Of a DNA stretch of 64,000 nt, positions 1 to 12,055 are shown one piece after another; positions within the stretch are counted from its first letter, which is position 1, and every line of letters starts with the position of its first letter. Below the pieces are notes generated by a model. That model made no database searches. It worked only from the letters and a program-made list of their open reading frames with translations, and was not told where the DNA came from. The DNA comes from Bursaphelenchus xylophilus (Eukaryota; Nematoda; Chromadorea; Rhabditida; Aphelenchoididae). The translations under genes and the position numbers were made by a program. The stretch is from contig CAJFCV020000004.1 in assembly GCA_904066235.2 (NCBI GenBank), positions 11,036,001 to 11,100,000 of the forward strand, read 5' to 3'.

Positions 1-341
1 ATACGCAGTGAAATGTCGTTCTCTCCTCGGGACTTAAAATTCTTTGGCATTCCCGTGAATGATTTAATGCGATTTATTTAATTTTATTTTGGTAAAAATC
101 GGTTTGTACTGTATGGCGCTTGGATTAGAAAATAATACAGAGGTGTTAGGGCTAAGGCGACTAGAGTCGTAAACGCGCAGTGTATTCAATTATCGGGGAA
201 TGTCAGCAACGAAAAAAATGTACGTCCTGTTGACAAAAATGGCGTTTATGAGTCGTCATAAATTTTTGGACGTCGCTTAAGTGTCGTATTGCCAAAAATC
301 TTCCGCTTTTGGCAGTCAAATTTTCAAAGATCACCGCTCAC

Positions 342-551
342 CTGAAACCGAAACTCTCCGGACGGCGCTCGCGCGTACGGAATCCCCATGAACGCTCCGA
401 CTTTGCCGTTGTCGCCGAAATCGTAGACGCGGCCCTGCGCCTTCCCGTACTTGGTGCGGATCTGCGCGGTCAACGTAGCGGCGTTGGCGCGAACAAGGCT
501 ACGACTATAGGAGAACACTATCATCGTTATTGCCATCCAGGCACTGCGCAT
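342..551 (-). CDS. Carboxylesterase-type alpha/beta hydrolase, first exon only (gene runs off left edge)
   Basis: This single exon encodes 70 residues, from an ATG at 551-549 to a donor (CAG|GTGAGC) at 342/341. A hydrophobic N-terminus (MRSAWMAITMIVFSYS) is a plausible signal peptide. It is followed by TKYGKAQGRV and then GAFMGIPYARAPSGEFRF. This is the classic start of the type-B carboxylesterase/cholinesterase domain (yGxvrG ... FlGIPYAxPPxGxxRF). The catalytic Ser-Glu-His lie in later exons, which must be to the left of position 1; I see no second exon in 1-341. The enzyme would be secreted or gut-lumenal and hydrolyse esters. The exon is in phase 0. An in-frame GTG lies upstream, but the ATG fits the signal peptide better. 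The family call is firm; the subfamily cannot be told. Confidence 0.85.
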
Positions 552-1360
552 ACTCAACAATATCACACAACAAAATGGTTAGTCGCGGAATGGTTATGTG
601 ATGATATATGAAGGGTCTCCAGTTAATCTGAAAGAACACAACCAATTACTCTGCAAATTGAAACGGCCTAACAAATGGGGCATGGCCTAACAAAAAAAGG
701 CGCGGCGAAACAGTGGGTTCCACCCGCGACGATACTCGGAAAAAGCCGGCTTCGGATTAGCTTCCGACTTGAAAATACACTCTTAAAACGCCAAACTAAT
801 AAGCGAGAATTAGTCAGACGCAGCCTCTCATCATAGTACAAGCCTTCGACTCAAAATAAACAGTAAAATTCGACCCGAGGAGGTATAATTACTGCGGTTA
901 AATCCGCAAAAATCCCGAGATTAGCCGAAAAGGTTGCACACGTATCACAAGTGCCCGAAATTTCGAATGTAACGCGGCTTAAATACTGTATTAAGGGATC
1001 GACGACGACCGCTTGTCAAGGCGTACGACTGATAGGGCTGTTTTGCGAGCGCTATGGCTCCCCTACGGTATGCGAAATTGTTGGGAATGAGGGTGGACAT
1101 AATTACGGGCCTAATTACTGCCATGGAGTGTAAGAACGAAGGAAAGGTGGGGCTAATTGAGACTTCCGGAGCAAAACAATAGTGAACATAATTAATAGCC
1201 AAGACTTCAATTTTCAATTACACGTCCGTTTCCGCGAAAAATCTTTGAAATCCCCTCTAAACAAACATCCAGATTTTGCTTTCAAGACCGGATAACAGGA
1301 AGAGCATCGTTGGCAAATGTCAAATGCGGAGTCTAGGCGGTCAGGTGGACGAAAATTCAA
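552..1360. other. Upstream region of the carboxylesterase, no gene seen
   Basis: This is the likely promoter side of the minus-strand esterase gene. It has a few short open frames on both strands without coding character. I see no repeat shared with the rest of the window and no clear TATA box. Confidence 0.4.
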
Positions 1361-1519
1361 TATCAAACTGTCGGGAAAATAATGAGAGCAATGTCACTGC
1401 GTAATTCGCGTCGCTGAAGTAAAAAACAACTTGATTTTGTCGCGATACAATTCATTTTCTCGGCGACGATGCGATTTTCGATGCAACAGAGTGCATAAGT
1501 ATTATTTTCCCGACAGACC
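1361..1519. repeat. A-family MITE (about 159 bp)
   Basis: The ends are inverted copies of the A-family terminus (TATCAAACTGTCGGGAAAAT and TTATTTTCCCGACAGA). The interior has the GTCGCTGAAGT / GCGATTTTCGATGC block of the long A subtype. Confidence 0.85.
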
Positions 1520-1796
1520 AAAAAAAATCTCTGCTAGAGGACGCAAACAAGAAAAAAATAATTAAAAACACGACATTTTAAAGGCTTAAGCCAAAGTACT
1601 ACAAATGTCGCAGTAAATGTTCCAAAAAGGCCAATACTCTTTCTCTCCAAATTTAGTACAAGTTTGTACAAGTTGAAAAATGAAGTGACAATACAAAAAG
1701 CAGATTTGTTTGGAGGTGACATTAAGTTTGAAGTAAAAATGTTAAGTCTCCTCAAAGTTTACAACAAGACATTTGTTAAAATTAAAAGTGGATACG

Positions 1797-1853
1797 TATC
1801 AGTCTGTCTGGAAAATAATGTGGATGACACATTATTTTCCCGCCAGACTGATA
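1797..1853. repeat. Minimal A-family MITE (57 bp)
   Basis: Both A-family inverted termini (TATCAGTCTGTCTGGAAAAT and ATTTTCCCGCCAGACTGATA) are present but almost no interior. It is practically only the two terminal repeats back to back. Confidence 0.85.
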
Positions 1854-2082
1854 TTTGTAACATTATGTTTTCTAAAGGAAATTCACTACATGTAATAATA
1901 CAAAGATCGGAAATTTTATGACCAATTGTTTGCACAAAAAAGTAAACAGATTTTTGAAAATTCATTTTCTCCAAAAATTCAATTTCTTCCAGCCAAAAAG
2001 TCAAGTTTACAGATAACTTATCGCCCAGAAACCCGCAAAAAATCAACTGATATTTCGCTTAGGTTTATCAAAAACCATAAAA

Positions 2083-2229
2083 CATCAGTCTGGCGTGAAA
2101 ATAGCCAGCACCGAAAATCGCATCGCGCCGATAAAATGAATTGTGTTGCGGAAAAATCAAATTGCTTTCACTTCAGCGACCGTTTGGCGCAGTGACATTG
2201 TGCTCATCATTTTCCCGACAGACTGATAA
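2083..2229. repeat. A-family MITE (about 147 bp)
   Basis: It has a CATCAGTCTGGCGTGAAAAT left end and a TTTTCCCGACAGACTGATAA right end. The interior contains GAAAATCGCATCGC and TTCACTTCAGCGAC, in reverse orientation relative to the copy at 1361. Confidence 0.85.
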
Positions 2230-2479
2230 TTCGTCTTATCAAGACTGATACAACGAGCCGGATTAAAACCAAACTGCATTGGGAAGCGGTTCGAGCCCTC
2301 AGTTGTGGAAAACCATTGGGAAACCGCGGGTTTATAAACGTTCAGTGGCTTAAGCCAACCTCACAAGAGCGTGAGGTCAATCCTCGGCTAAATCGCATAA
2401 CAATTTGCGTGCGATTGGGGCGCAAAACACAAACTGAATTGGGATTGTAAACGGGAACAAGTGGTCACATCACCCAGCC

Positions 2480-2830
2480 CAATTATTGCCCAAGGCCCAA
2501 GTTGTGGGGACCGGTAAAAAGTTGCGAAACATGACCCGGAAAAATGGCCGGGCCCATCCGCCGTTCCGCCGCACCGAAAATACGAATAGCGGCGCGGTCG
2601 GCGTTGAAATTCCCGCTCCATTCACACATGTTTTTTCGACATTATTAACTCGACGAAAGGGGCGGGGCCCGGAGGGCGGCGGTTTTTTGGTTTTTGACGC
2701 CAGCACGCGGCCCCCGAGAGGGAGGGGGGAAACTCCCTTCGGCGCGGGGCATACGGTGGTCAAGTTTGTTATATACCGTAGACGACGGACATCGGTCAAG
2801 GATTAGGCGGGCCGCATGGCCAATAAAAGC
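2480..2830. other. GC-rich island without recognised product
   Basis: A strongly GC-rich block (runs such as GGGGCGGGGCCCGGAGGGCG) stands out from the AT-rich background. It is open in overlapping frames on both strands, which is expected from base composition alone. I recognise no protein motif or splice pattern. It may be part of an unidentified repeat. Confidence 0.3.
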
Positions 2831-2851
2831 TGCAATCAAAGGATTCGTGGG

Positions 2852-3134
2852 CATGACATTACCGTACGCTAAGCGGCGGGCATGGACAGGGCCGTAGTTG
2901 TGGGAGAGGGGAACAGGGGGGGGGTACCCTTCAGGCCGGGGTCGAAGAAAAAAATGATAAGGGGGGACCAAGGAGAAATTATGAAAAAATGGTAAGGGAG
3001 GACCAAGGAAAAATTATGAAAAAATGGTTAGGGGGACCAAGGAAAAAAATTGTTACATGGTGACCTCCACCCAGGCGCCTCCCCCAGAATTTTCGGCCAG
3101 CTACGCCCCTGGCCATGACATTACCGTACGCTAA
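2852..3134. repeat. 21-bp direct repeats flanking a 241-bp segment
   Basis: The 21-base string beginning CATGACATTACCGTACGC occurs exactly at 2852-2872 and again at 3114-3134. The enclosed segment holds a short tandem array and GC-rich sequence resembling 40040-40200. This could be a long target-site duplication around an insertion, or the remains of a tandem repeat. Confidence 0.6.
2955..3060. repeat. Short tandem array, about 35-bp unit, three copies
   Basis: Three consecutive degenerate units carry GGGGGACCAAGGARAAATT followed by ATGAAAAAATGG. A related GGACCAAGG..AAAAAATGG stretch occurs near 62020-62060, and a weaker one near 40100. Confidence 0.65.
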
Positions 3135-5682
3135 TTGAAGCCTGCACACAATGACCTGCTGGCATTTGGAAAACAGGCAAAAATTGGCGGTGTCTGCGGC
3201 TTGGCGACATGCCTCCCTCTGCACCAAACGGCGTGCTGTTTAATCGCCCCGATTGAAGGCGGTAATTGATAGTATCTTCCTTTTATGAGCAAACTGATAA
3301 TTACCCGCCTTTTCAGGTGCGGGTGATTATCGCCCTATGGCCTCCTTTTCAGCCTTTAAATGCAAAGCGGGGATCCTGGAAAAGCGGTAACCCGAGACCG
3401 AACACAATTTGCAGTAATTTCCAAGTAATTTTCATGGTCAATAATATTTGATTTTTGCCTTTGCTGAATAGACATAACATGCGGAGAAAGGGCGTCGAAT
3501 TGCAATGAAATTTTTTTCCAGCAATGAAAGGGGTTGAAGGTGGGGGCAAGTACGGTTGGAAGTGGAAATTTTGGACCCTTTTATTCCTCTAAATGAGCAA
3601 TAGAAGCTATAACGATGTAAATTGTTAAAATGGAGGGCCACCTTCACAGAAACAACTTGCAAGGTCAACAACTGCAGTCTAACAAGGAAGGTGTGCCACG
3701 TGCGAGGGTCAGATTTCGGGAAAAATTTTTTCAAACTCATTGGGCCACATTAATTTTGGAAAGTTTTAGCTTACGCCTTGCAGGCGCAGCCAAGATATTC
3801 AACGATCTTTGTTGCCCAGAGGGTACGCGAAAGGCAGAGATCGTCCCGAAAAACGCGCTTGGCTATCTCTTTGTCAGCTTCGTGCGCAAAGGGCTGATTT
3901 TTAATAGAAACATTTCTCTCTAAAGTAGGAGCCGGTAGGGAATTTTCTAATTAGCATAAAACTGCCTCACTTTTGAAAACTTTCGATTCTAAAACCTTGA
4001 TTGTGTCTAAAAATCGCGAGCTGGTGGTCTGAAATTGTGTCTTATCAGTCTGCGCAATGTCGCCGTTACTGAAGTGAAAAGCAATTTGATTTTTTCGCGA
4101 CTCAAATTTTTCGATTTTGGATGCGACAGTGTGCTTATTATTTTCCATTTTTTTTTTGTTGACCGTTCCACACTTCTTTCCTAGGACATCCTAACTTTTT
4201 ACGTAGCCATATTCTAAAAATTCCTCGGTAAATGTAGGTTCTCCTATAAAAATACTAGGCATTGACAGGTTAAATATGTAAGCTTTTTGTATAATATTTT
4301 ACTACAAATTGCAGTCTACATTCCACGGTATGACTTTCTGCCTACAAGTCAAAGAATACAATACCTTTATATACCGGCACCGGAAGAACGCCAACAATGC
4401 GTTTCTTCGGTGGAAAACTGTTTGTCAGTTTATTCAACGGGTCGCTTTTTTGTATCCTCCGGCATTTTGAGGCACTTGACGCCCTAAAGGCAAACATTCG
4501 GCCACTCAAGTGGCCTCTGACATCAGCGTTGGAGTCGAAGTTGTCGGATCAAAACGCCGTTTGTAACCCCACAACTTTAGCAAATTACAACTCGGCCCCC
4601 AACTTACGATATTATTCATGCCCACTTCATATCGGCGTTTGCTTTGTTTTGAGTGGCGCCTGCTGAATGTAGCCTTCCCGAGTTTTTTCCGACCGTCGTA
4701 TGACCACAGAACACTCGCTGAGTGGGCGAGTTGTGGGCTGCTGAAAGTGGGCAAATTATGATTGTAGCTAACATGTAGTAAGTAGTTGAGGTCGCTCGCG
4801 TTTGTAATAATATTGCAAAAAAAATTGTAATTTGTCATGTCATGGTCATCGCAAGCGGAAGGTGGCAATGCGTTGATGCAAGCACTCGAGTAGAAAACAA
4901 GTGTTGGTATGAGCTAAAAAAAAGTGTCGGGAACAAAGGTTCTTGTGACCTCGCAACTTGTTAGGATTTTCAAGTGAAGTGTGCGATGCCCCAGCTTCCT
5001 TTTCCATTACGGCACGCATGTCTTGCCGGGGCTACAAACCAGGAAAAGTTTGGTTTGCACCCCGCAGATGTGGTTGGTATATTTAGCGACTCTTGAGGCT
5101 ATTGAAAAATGTCGTTTCGCCAAATTTAACTTATACCTAACTTACACTTGTAAGAAATTAAGAAATAATTTTGACTGCAAAACGCACGCTGACAATCTCT
5201 AATACGGCTTACGTGGGAAGTCAACAGAATTAGATGAAAGGTGGAAAAAATTTAGAGCATAACTTTCTAAATATCATGCGGGATTCCAAGCCCGCGCCCT
5301 TCAGAAAATGCTATATTCTTCATCTGCATTTTAGCAACAATCCATACTTTGTTTTTGTGACGTGTTTTTTTTATTTTAGGAACGATTTCTAGCGGATTTT
5401 TGTGGCCAAAAATTTTTTGTAGTAGCGGAATAGTTAAAGGCAAAAACCGTTCCTTGTCTGTACCAGACTCCTCCCTTTGCATGCTCTCTATGAAAATAGC
5501 AGAGGTTTTGTTTGAAAAAGTATTTTCCTCTATGATCTCTGCATTTCTAGCGTTCTATCGGCTGCGCTGATCGCGGAATAGCTTGACCGCCCCCGGAAAG
5601 CGAGAGTTAAAACTTTCGGGGATTGTAATGAGGCTATATATTGTGGAAGCCGGATGCAATATTTTGAGAAAAACTGAATCTA
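3135..5682. other. Intergenic, mostly unassigned, with D and A fragments
   Basis: A fragment of the D repeat (CAGGCGCAGCCAAGATATTC and downstream) lies at about 3750-3925. A decayed A-family copy lies at about 4040-4146. Open frames here are short and overlap on both strands. I see no gene. Confidence 0.4.
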
Positions 5683-6020
5683 TTCAGCGAGCTTTTTTTC
5701 AGAAAAACTGAAAAAAAACCTCGCCGAAGAACGCTTTTGGCATCACTGAATTCGGCGTCATTCCAACACTCGTGGAAAGGGGATTGCTTAATGGAGCAGA
5801 CGCTAGCCAGACGCTGTATTAATAGAAACATTTGCGTTCAACGATTTGCCGAAATTTTGGATTAAAAATAGTTGAGTTGTATGAGCAAGTACCAGTTTGT
5901 CGGGAAAATAATGAGCACAATGCCGCTACGCCGATCGTGTCGCTGAAGCGAAAAGCAATTTGATTTTACCGCGACATTTCGATGCGACAGAGAGGTCATT
6001 ATTTCCCCGGCAGAGTGACA
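5683..6020. repeat. Duplicated segment, copy 1, carrying an A-family MITE
   Basis: The stretch with GCATCACTGAATTCGGCGTC, ACTCGTGGAAAGG and GGAGCAGACGCTA is repeated at 13226-13575 in the same orientation. Both copies have an A-family MITE at the same place (here 5892-6020, after GAGCAAGTACCAG). The MITE was therefore present before the duplication, or it is part of a larger repeat. Confidence 0.8.
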
Positions 6021-6362
6021 GTTCGAAAACTTTTATCGATTCCGAAATTTTCCAAAGATCGCCAACGCCTTAAAGCGTGGCCTTTAAAGTGCCAAGGCCC
6101 TAACTGTTTATGTACATAGCTACAGGAAGAAATTATATACGTTTGATTACGTAGATTTTTGTGCCTGTTTTGGAACTACGTAGGCGCCATTCAGCCTATT
6201 CAAGGTAAGAGAACGGCTCATTTCCGGCTATTTCTGCGCCGCGTTCTCATAGAGGGCATGGCGGTTGGCCAAGGGCCAACGATTCGGACGTGGGATGATT
6301 TAATTGGAAGCTTACGTATCTGCAAACTGAAAAGAATGCTTCAGATCATGCGTGATTTATAA

Positions 6363-6805
6363 GTGAAGCAGTTGAAATGCAATAATAAGATTTTATGGAA
6401 CTTGGCACAAATTTTGAAAATTTTTTCTTCTGCTAGCTCGCGCCTATGCGCCATTTTTTGTTAATTTTGACATGAAAAATTTCATAACTGTTTCAACAGT
6501 AAATGTAATTCAATTTTTTCCGCGCCAAACTGGCAAAGATATGGCCGAAAAGGCATACTTATTTCGGCAGTAAATGTAACGTTTTCCCTAAAAAATAAGT
6601 TTTTTCCACACGAAACTGGCAAAAATACGGTCAAAAAGTGTCGTTGTCTCTGACCGGTCTCATCTCTTTGCATACTCTCCCGGCTTCCTTGGAAAGCAGC
6701 TCCACATTATTTCCCCGACAGACTGATTACCCAAACCCCGACGAGCAATGCTTTAAATTTCAAAAAAATCAGGGCGTCGCATTTGGAGTACCCCTCTTCC
6801 GAGAA
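6363..6805. repeat. D-family repeat, with an embedded A-family right end
   Basis: D-family landmarks appear in order: TTTTATGGAACTTGGCACAA, GACATGAAAAATTTCATAAC, AAACTGGCAAAGATATGGCC, GTCTCTGACCGGTCTC and the end GGGCGTCGCATTTGGAGTAC. The right terminus of an A element (TTCCCCGACAGACTGATTA) lies at about 6710-6728. Confidence 0.7.
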
Positions 6806-6839
6806 GATTTTTGGAAAATTCGATTTCTCTATTAGTCAA

Positions 6840-8080
6840 AAAATAAAAACCGCTTTCAATCTTGAGACGGTTTTGCAAACCTTCGGCATAGGAAAGATTT
6901 CTGCCTAATCTGAAAATTGTTTTTACGCAGTTTCTGTTTTGAAACGGGCATGCACAATTAATTCGCTAAGTAAAGTTTCCGGTTATTACTTCAATTTTAC
7001 GTAGCTTCATTTTCAAAGGCGAATTCTCGTTGATTTGCAGCCTAAGGGACTTAGACTTGAACGGGTTTCATAACTTATTAGCTTAATTTTAATTTTTGCT
7101 TTTTAACCCAAGTCGTACAGAGTTTGCTTGTGTCGCAAAATGTGATCGAGCACACACAAAAATAAGCCAATTACTGCTTCAATTTAAGGCAATAAAATTG
7201 CCCGATTTAGCGTGGAATATATTATATATTATATTTGCAAATAAAATTTCTCGTCAATTACTGCCCTAAAGAGGGTACGGTAGGCGGAATTAACTTCCCA
7301 GGGCGATAAAAATAGCTGAATAGACGCTAAATTTGTTTCATCTAATCTCAAGCGCTCCCTGAATGCCACCAAAAATACCACGGAGGCAATACAATTAGAC
7401 GCTCCCGACGTAGGTGACTAGCTGACATAATGTTGAGCACTTCCGTTAACCCCACGGGTAATTCATGAATGTGGGATTTATGGTCTTCAAGGGGGGATTC
7501 AGAAGTTTCCGTAGGGGAAACTACGTAATTTCGAGAATTTGTCATTGACAAAACACGGTAATGCCAACCCACCCCGTCAAATTCGTGGATTTATCGGGTG
7601 AGCACTCGGTATTCGGGGCTAGGTAGGGGGTTAACTAAAAGTTGAAGTGGGTGGTTTACTGTTTTGTACAAATATTATGCTCTACGGTAAAAATAGTCAC
7701 GGAACTTTTCATGGCAAAATTTGCAAAAAGGTGGCACATTTAGCCTTATTTCATACTCAGAAATCTCGGTCGTTTCTGCAAGGCGTAAACTAGGAATTTC
7801 GCATATTTCGTCGAAAAAATGAACCTAGATTTATGCCAAGTTTCATTATTATCCGAACGTCGCACTTGAAGCACTTCCATTGTTAGAATAGCCCGTTCGT
7901 AAAGTCGCTGGAATAAACTCGGCGACATCCAATGTAAAAGAAAAGTCAGGGTGTTGACAGCCCAAAAAAGCCTATTGCACGGTGAAAAATCAAGAAATTG
8001 CAGAGTGAAAGGAAAAATTTGGTTTTCTCGCAGTACGTGTCGCCGACTTCATTCCAGCGACTTTCCAAATGGACTAGTAT
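6840..8080. other. Intergenic with D and H repeat fragments
   Basis: A D-family end fragment in reverse orientation lies at about 7745-7920. An H-family repeat (CCTATTGCACGGTG..GTCGCCGACTTCATTCC) lies at about 7945-8080. H has relatives at 29641-29780 and, reversed, at about 51850-51955. No gene is seen. Confidence 0.45.
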
Positions 8081-8097
8081 GTTCATACAGGGTGCGC

Positions 8098-9336
8098 CAA
8101 TAAAATCTGGACTAAACTAAATTCCATGTAGCCTTTTTCAGACGGCCTACGAATGGAAACTTTTAGCACTTTTAGAAAGGGTAACAACCGTGCTGTAAAG
8201 CAACGATAATGCCCAGGTCGGTGCCTATTGCAAGAGCGAAAAAATAATCAAAAGTTTTTGGAGGTGCAGAAATTTTTTTTCCAGATGATGACTGGGATAT
8301 TAATTCCTCCATTATTTCTGCTAGGGGGGACTGACGTTCTTCAAATTTATTGTATATAAAGTACGTGCTGTTAGCTTCGTAACAGCAAACGGAATCATGG
8401 TTGGCGGCCGATCTGGCGGCGTTGGTGGCGGAAACAAAAAAAGGCCCAAAAATTTGGATTTTTATGTTTTTAAGGATCTCAACGCCAGGTTATAGCCCGT
8501 CTTGCTCCAAAATTCCGTGATTACAGAGTGTATACATAGACAATTGTTATAGTGTAAAAGAAAATCCGCACATACAAGGGGACAGTTTCTGCATAAATAA
8601 AAGTTCATGGGGGGAATTCAAGGCACGGTCATTCGGGACTTGAAACGTTTTGGCAGTTTGTAACCAGTTGGAAAGGCCTTAAGCGTAAAAATCAACATAG
8701 CGTTGTATACTGGATACATGCTAATGTAGCCAAATCACTTTTAGAAATATCTAGTCCAAGGTCACTCGAATAGCGAGCATTTAGTAAATTATGCCACTAC
8801 GGTCACTATTTCATCACCAGAGGCACCAGATAGAAAAATCCTCTTTGAAAGGCGACTAGGCAGACTCTGGTTATCCTTACAAAAGTAGTTCTGGTGCTTA
8901 ACATGTTTGGAATCACACAGGGAAACTTCTACATAAAAATCATTGATTTAACGGAAGTTTTCGCGAAAAAGGGCCCGTTTTTAAACCAACTTTGGCGAGC
9001 TGTAAAAAGCCTAATTGTCATAATGAGGCAAGATCAATTTCAGTGTATAAAAACCGACCAGGGCTCTATCAGAAAAAGTAAATTTTAGCCCATAGCATAA
9101 AACGGTAAAGATAGCGCAACCATTTTTTGACCAATTTGGGGTCCGTGTTTCAGGCGCTTTAGTTGTAAGCACTTATAATGGCAAAACAAGTCCCGTAGAC
9201 GATTATTTTGTCTGAAACTTTAAAGATAGCTTCTTGGACGTATTACACGTGTACACAATCGCCCACTTTGTTCTCGTACTGTTTCAGCCCGCAGGGCAAG
9301 CAAAAATATTAGTCCAGATTTTATTGGCGCACCCTG
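8098..9336. mobile_element. K1: 1.24-kb TIR element with CAGGGTGCGCC ends, TA target
   Basis: The first 28 bases, beginning CAGGGTGCGCCAATAAAATC, recur inverted at the other end. TA dinucleotides flank both sides (8096-8097 and 9337-9338). This fits a Tc1/mariner-superfamily element. No intact transposase frame is present, so it is non-autonomous or decayed. Confidence 0.85.
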
Positions 9337-9825
9337 TAGGACCGAAAACAAGCTTCCTAAGAACATCATTGAGGGGGTGTTGCCATCTCACCTTGCCAAT
9401 TCGAGGGGGAACAATGGGTAATTGAGAAATGAATAAGAATCCCGCAGGTACCGCTTCTAATCACCCTTGACAGATAATTGAATTAACACCACGGATAATC
9501 TCTCGCGATGAGTAAGTAATAAACACAAAAACGAATACTGAAATAGTAAACGTGTTTTGAAAGCAATGATTAGGACGAAGACTGTTGTCGGATTAACATA
9601 CAATAAAGCCGGAAGTGGATGACAGTAAAAAGTTACAAAATCAAATCCATCTTGGAGGAGATTTAAAACGAGGAGAAAAATCATTTTATCATTTTTTAAG
9701 GATTAAAAGGCTTAAAGTGGATGATGACAAGATTTTAAACTCGCAAAATTCACGTATCGGATAGTCTGAAATGCCCTGAAAACTCTTGCACCATGTTTTA
9801 ATGTGGCAAAAAACGCATGGTCCTT

Positions 9826-10301
9826 TACAAGGACAGTGCTCAAAGTGTGACGCGCAGATTTTGATGAAACTTGGAACAAATGTAAAGTGGTTATTTTCAA
9901 ACTATATGCGTTATTTCCAAGCTATATATGCGAATTTTTTTGGCTTGCGGTTTTCTGAAACGGCCGAGATGTTTATGTCGAAAGTTGGGAAAAATGTGAC
10001 AATTTTTTGCAAATTTTAGCATGAAAAGTTACATGCCTATTTCTACAGTAGAGGGTAATGTTTCCACAAAAAATCATTTTTTTCCGTGCAAAACTGGCAA
10101 AGATACGGCCCAAAAATTTTTTCATTTTGGGCCCTCTCCGCGTTTTGCGCACTGTCTCGGCGGTAAAGATCGCTCTATATCTCGGCTGCGTCAGCACAGC
10201 GCGAGCTAAAAAGTTCATGAATTAATTCAGGGCCTACGCTCAATACGTGCGCAAATTTAAAGAAAATCTGGGCGTTGCACTTACAAACTTCCCCTGTAAA
10301 T
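9826..10301. repeat. D-family repeat, nearly full length
   Basis: It begins with GTGTGACGCGCAGATTTTGA and ends with GCGTTGCACTTACAAACTTC. The D landmarks are in order between: AAACTTGGAACAA, CATGAAAAGTTACATG, GGTAATGTTTCC, AACTGGCAAAGATACGGCCC and TCTCGGCTGCG. Confidence 0.75.
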
Positions 10302-10734
10302 AAAATCCTATTTTTTCCCAGAAAAACCGAGGATCCTCGAACCCAAACTGCTCTTCCGAGTCTTCGAACCGAAACATTCTAAAAATAAGAGCAGAGAAGG
10401 CGGCTTGGCCATTCCTGGTGGCCTACTGACACCGCATTTCCCTCAAGGCTACAGTAATTGCCAGTTCTTACATCATGTTCAGACCCATAAACAAGGGCTC
10501 TGTTCTGAATACGTATGCAAATTAAATCACAATACTAATTTCATTTCCAACATACATACAGAAGGGGTTACTTATAACCTTATAAACCAATTGACTGTGA
10601 ACATACGTAACTTTGAAACAGAAAAAGAACTAAAATAAGTTTAGGAGAGGAAAAAGTCATGTCATTCAATATGCACCTATTAATATTTTTCTCACTAAAT
10701 TTGACGGTAAAGGCAGTTGCAGTTGAACCACAGT

Positions 10735-10961
10735 TTGCAAGTTGCCAAAAACCTCCGTTATAGCACTGTTTCATTGTACAAAGTTTTATTTTGACCCAAT
10801 ATTCTCTCCCATGGCCTCTAAAATTCTTTGTTGTCAGGCTGTCGGGAAAATAATGAGCACTATGTCGCAGCTTGATTTGGCAGCAACACAATTCATTTTC
10901 TCGTCGGAGGCGCGATTTTTGATGCGACAAAGTGCTCATAATTTTCTCGACAGACTGAAAT
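10735..10961. repeat. Segment shared with 50955-51210, including an A-family MITE
   Basis: CTGTTTCATTGTACAAAGTT and GGCCTCTAAAATTCTTTGTT are followed by an A element (10834-10961). The same order is found at 50955-51210. This is a second case of an A element duplicated together with its flank. Confidence 0.7.
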
Positions 10962-11093
10962 ATTAGTCTGTCGGGAAAATAATGTGGATTTGTCGCTACA
11001 AAGTTTTTCGTCTCATCGTAGTCGCGCACCAAATCTCCAGCCGTGGCAAAGCGATGAAGTCACGAATCCACATTATTTTCCCGACAGACTGAT
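10961..11093. repeat. A-family MITE, GTGGATT subtype (133 bp)
   Basis: It has near-perfect inverted ends (TATTAGTCTGTCGGGAAAAT and ATTTTCCCGACAGACTGATA), with subterminal AATGTGGATTTG / AATCCACATT also inverted. It directly abuts the previous A copy. Confidence 0.9.
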
Positions 11094-11636
11094 ACGGAAC
11101 TCCACTGTATGTACGTTAAAGGGCAAAGCACCTAATATAAACAAATTTTCCCGCATAATAAATGTTTTAACACTAAACCAACAAATGACATTTGAAAAAA
11201 CCGTTTTCACCCGTAATGACATTTCATTCTTTGGACATGTAAAAAAAATAATGCCATTAATGCAACCGAGAATAAAATTCCTCGCGGAATTCCTAATAAT
11301 TTACCCGAACGTCACCCCATAATCTTTGTTTTCTTGTTTCTCTTCCTAATCTCCGCATGCGCTGCTCTTAGCGAGGGGCTATCAGAGGACGGACTTATTC
11401 CTCATTTATCATTTTTTTCCAAATAATTATTTTTTTCGGGACAAAGACTGTGGGAAATAGTTGGCTATTGTCCAGACGAACGTATTTGAGGGGGCTCCTG
11501 CGAAGCTTTTAGCACAATTGTCGGATAAAGTCGGCGGGTTTCAATAGCTCGAGCAAAGAATGAAGAGCATGACGATAGCGAACAGAATTGGTCACCACGC
11601 AGAGAACTATTGAATTGTCTTACAATTTCATTATTG

Positions 11637-11786
11637 TTCTGTCGGTAAAATAATGGGAGGTTTGTCGCTGCCAATCTCGTCGCTGAAGTGAAAAGCGATT
11701 TTATTTTGCAGCGACATGATTCATTTTCTCGGCGGCGATGCGATTTTCGACGCCACAGAGTGCCCATTATTTTCCCGATAGACTTA
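11637..11786. repeat. A-family MITE
   Basis: The left end is TCTGTCGGTAAAATAATG and the right end is ATTATTTTCCCGATAGAC. The interior contains GTCGCTGAAGTGAAAAGC and TTCATTTTCTCGGCGGCGAT. Confidence 0.85.
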
Positions 11787-11788
11787 TA

Positions 11789-11882
11789 CTAGCCACTCTA
11801 TAAAGTCCAAAGCGACATGTACTCTTCTGCGGGCGCACCTGGCGACGTCGCTGTAAAAATTCTACGGACTTTATGGCGCCTG
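11789..11882. repeat. Q-family short MITE (about 94 bp)
   Basis: The inverted ends carry CTATAAAGTCC and GGACTTTATGGCGCC. A second copy with the same ends lies at 48609-48780. It follows an A element after only two bases, with TA between. Confidence 0.6.
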
Positions 11883-12055
11883 TAGCATCTACTGCTCACG
11901 ACAAAAAGTCCTGGGAATTTTTTGCGACGTTGCACTGTGCATTTTGTGCGATAATAAGAAAAAAAATTTGCACATCGATCTGATTTTTTTTTGCATTAGG
12001 TCTCGATGTCACGTTCTAATTGTAAGCAAAATTCGGGGCCGCGCGGTAAACGCCT

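Noticed and set aside
2470..2971. Overlapping long frames on both strands
   Set aside because: They result from the GC-rich composition of the island; no coding signature on either strand.
7348..7572. 74-codon minus-strand frame
   Set aside because: It starts with GTG, has no motif, and lies between repeats.
9457..9684. 75-codon minus-strand hydrophobic frame starting with ATG, reminiscent of a membrane protein exon
   Set aside because: AT-rich sequence often gives hydrophobic frames; no splice partner or family motif found.
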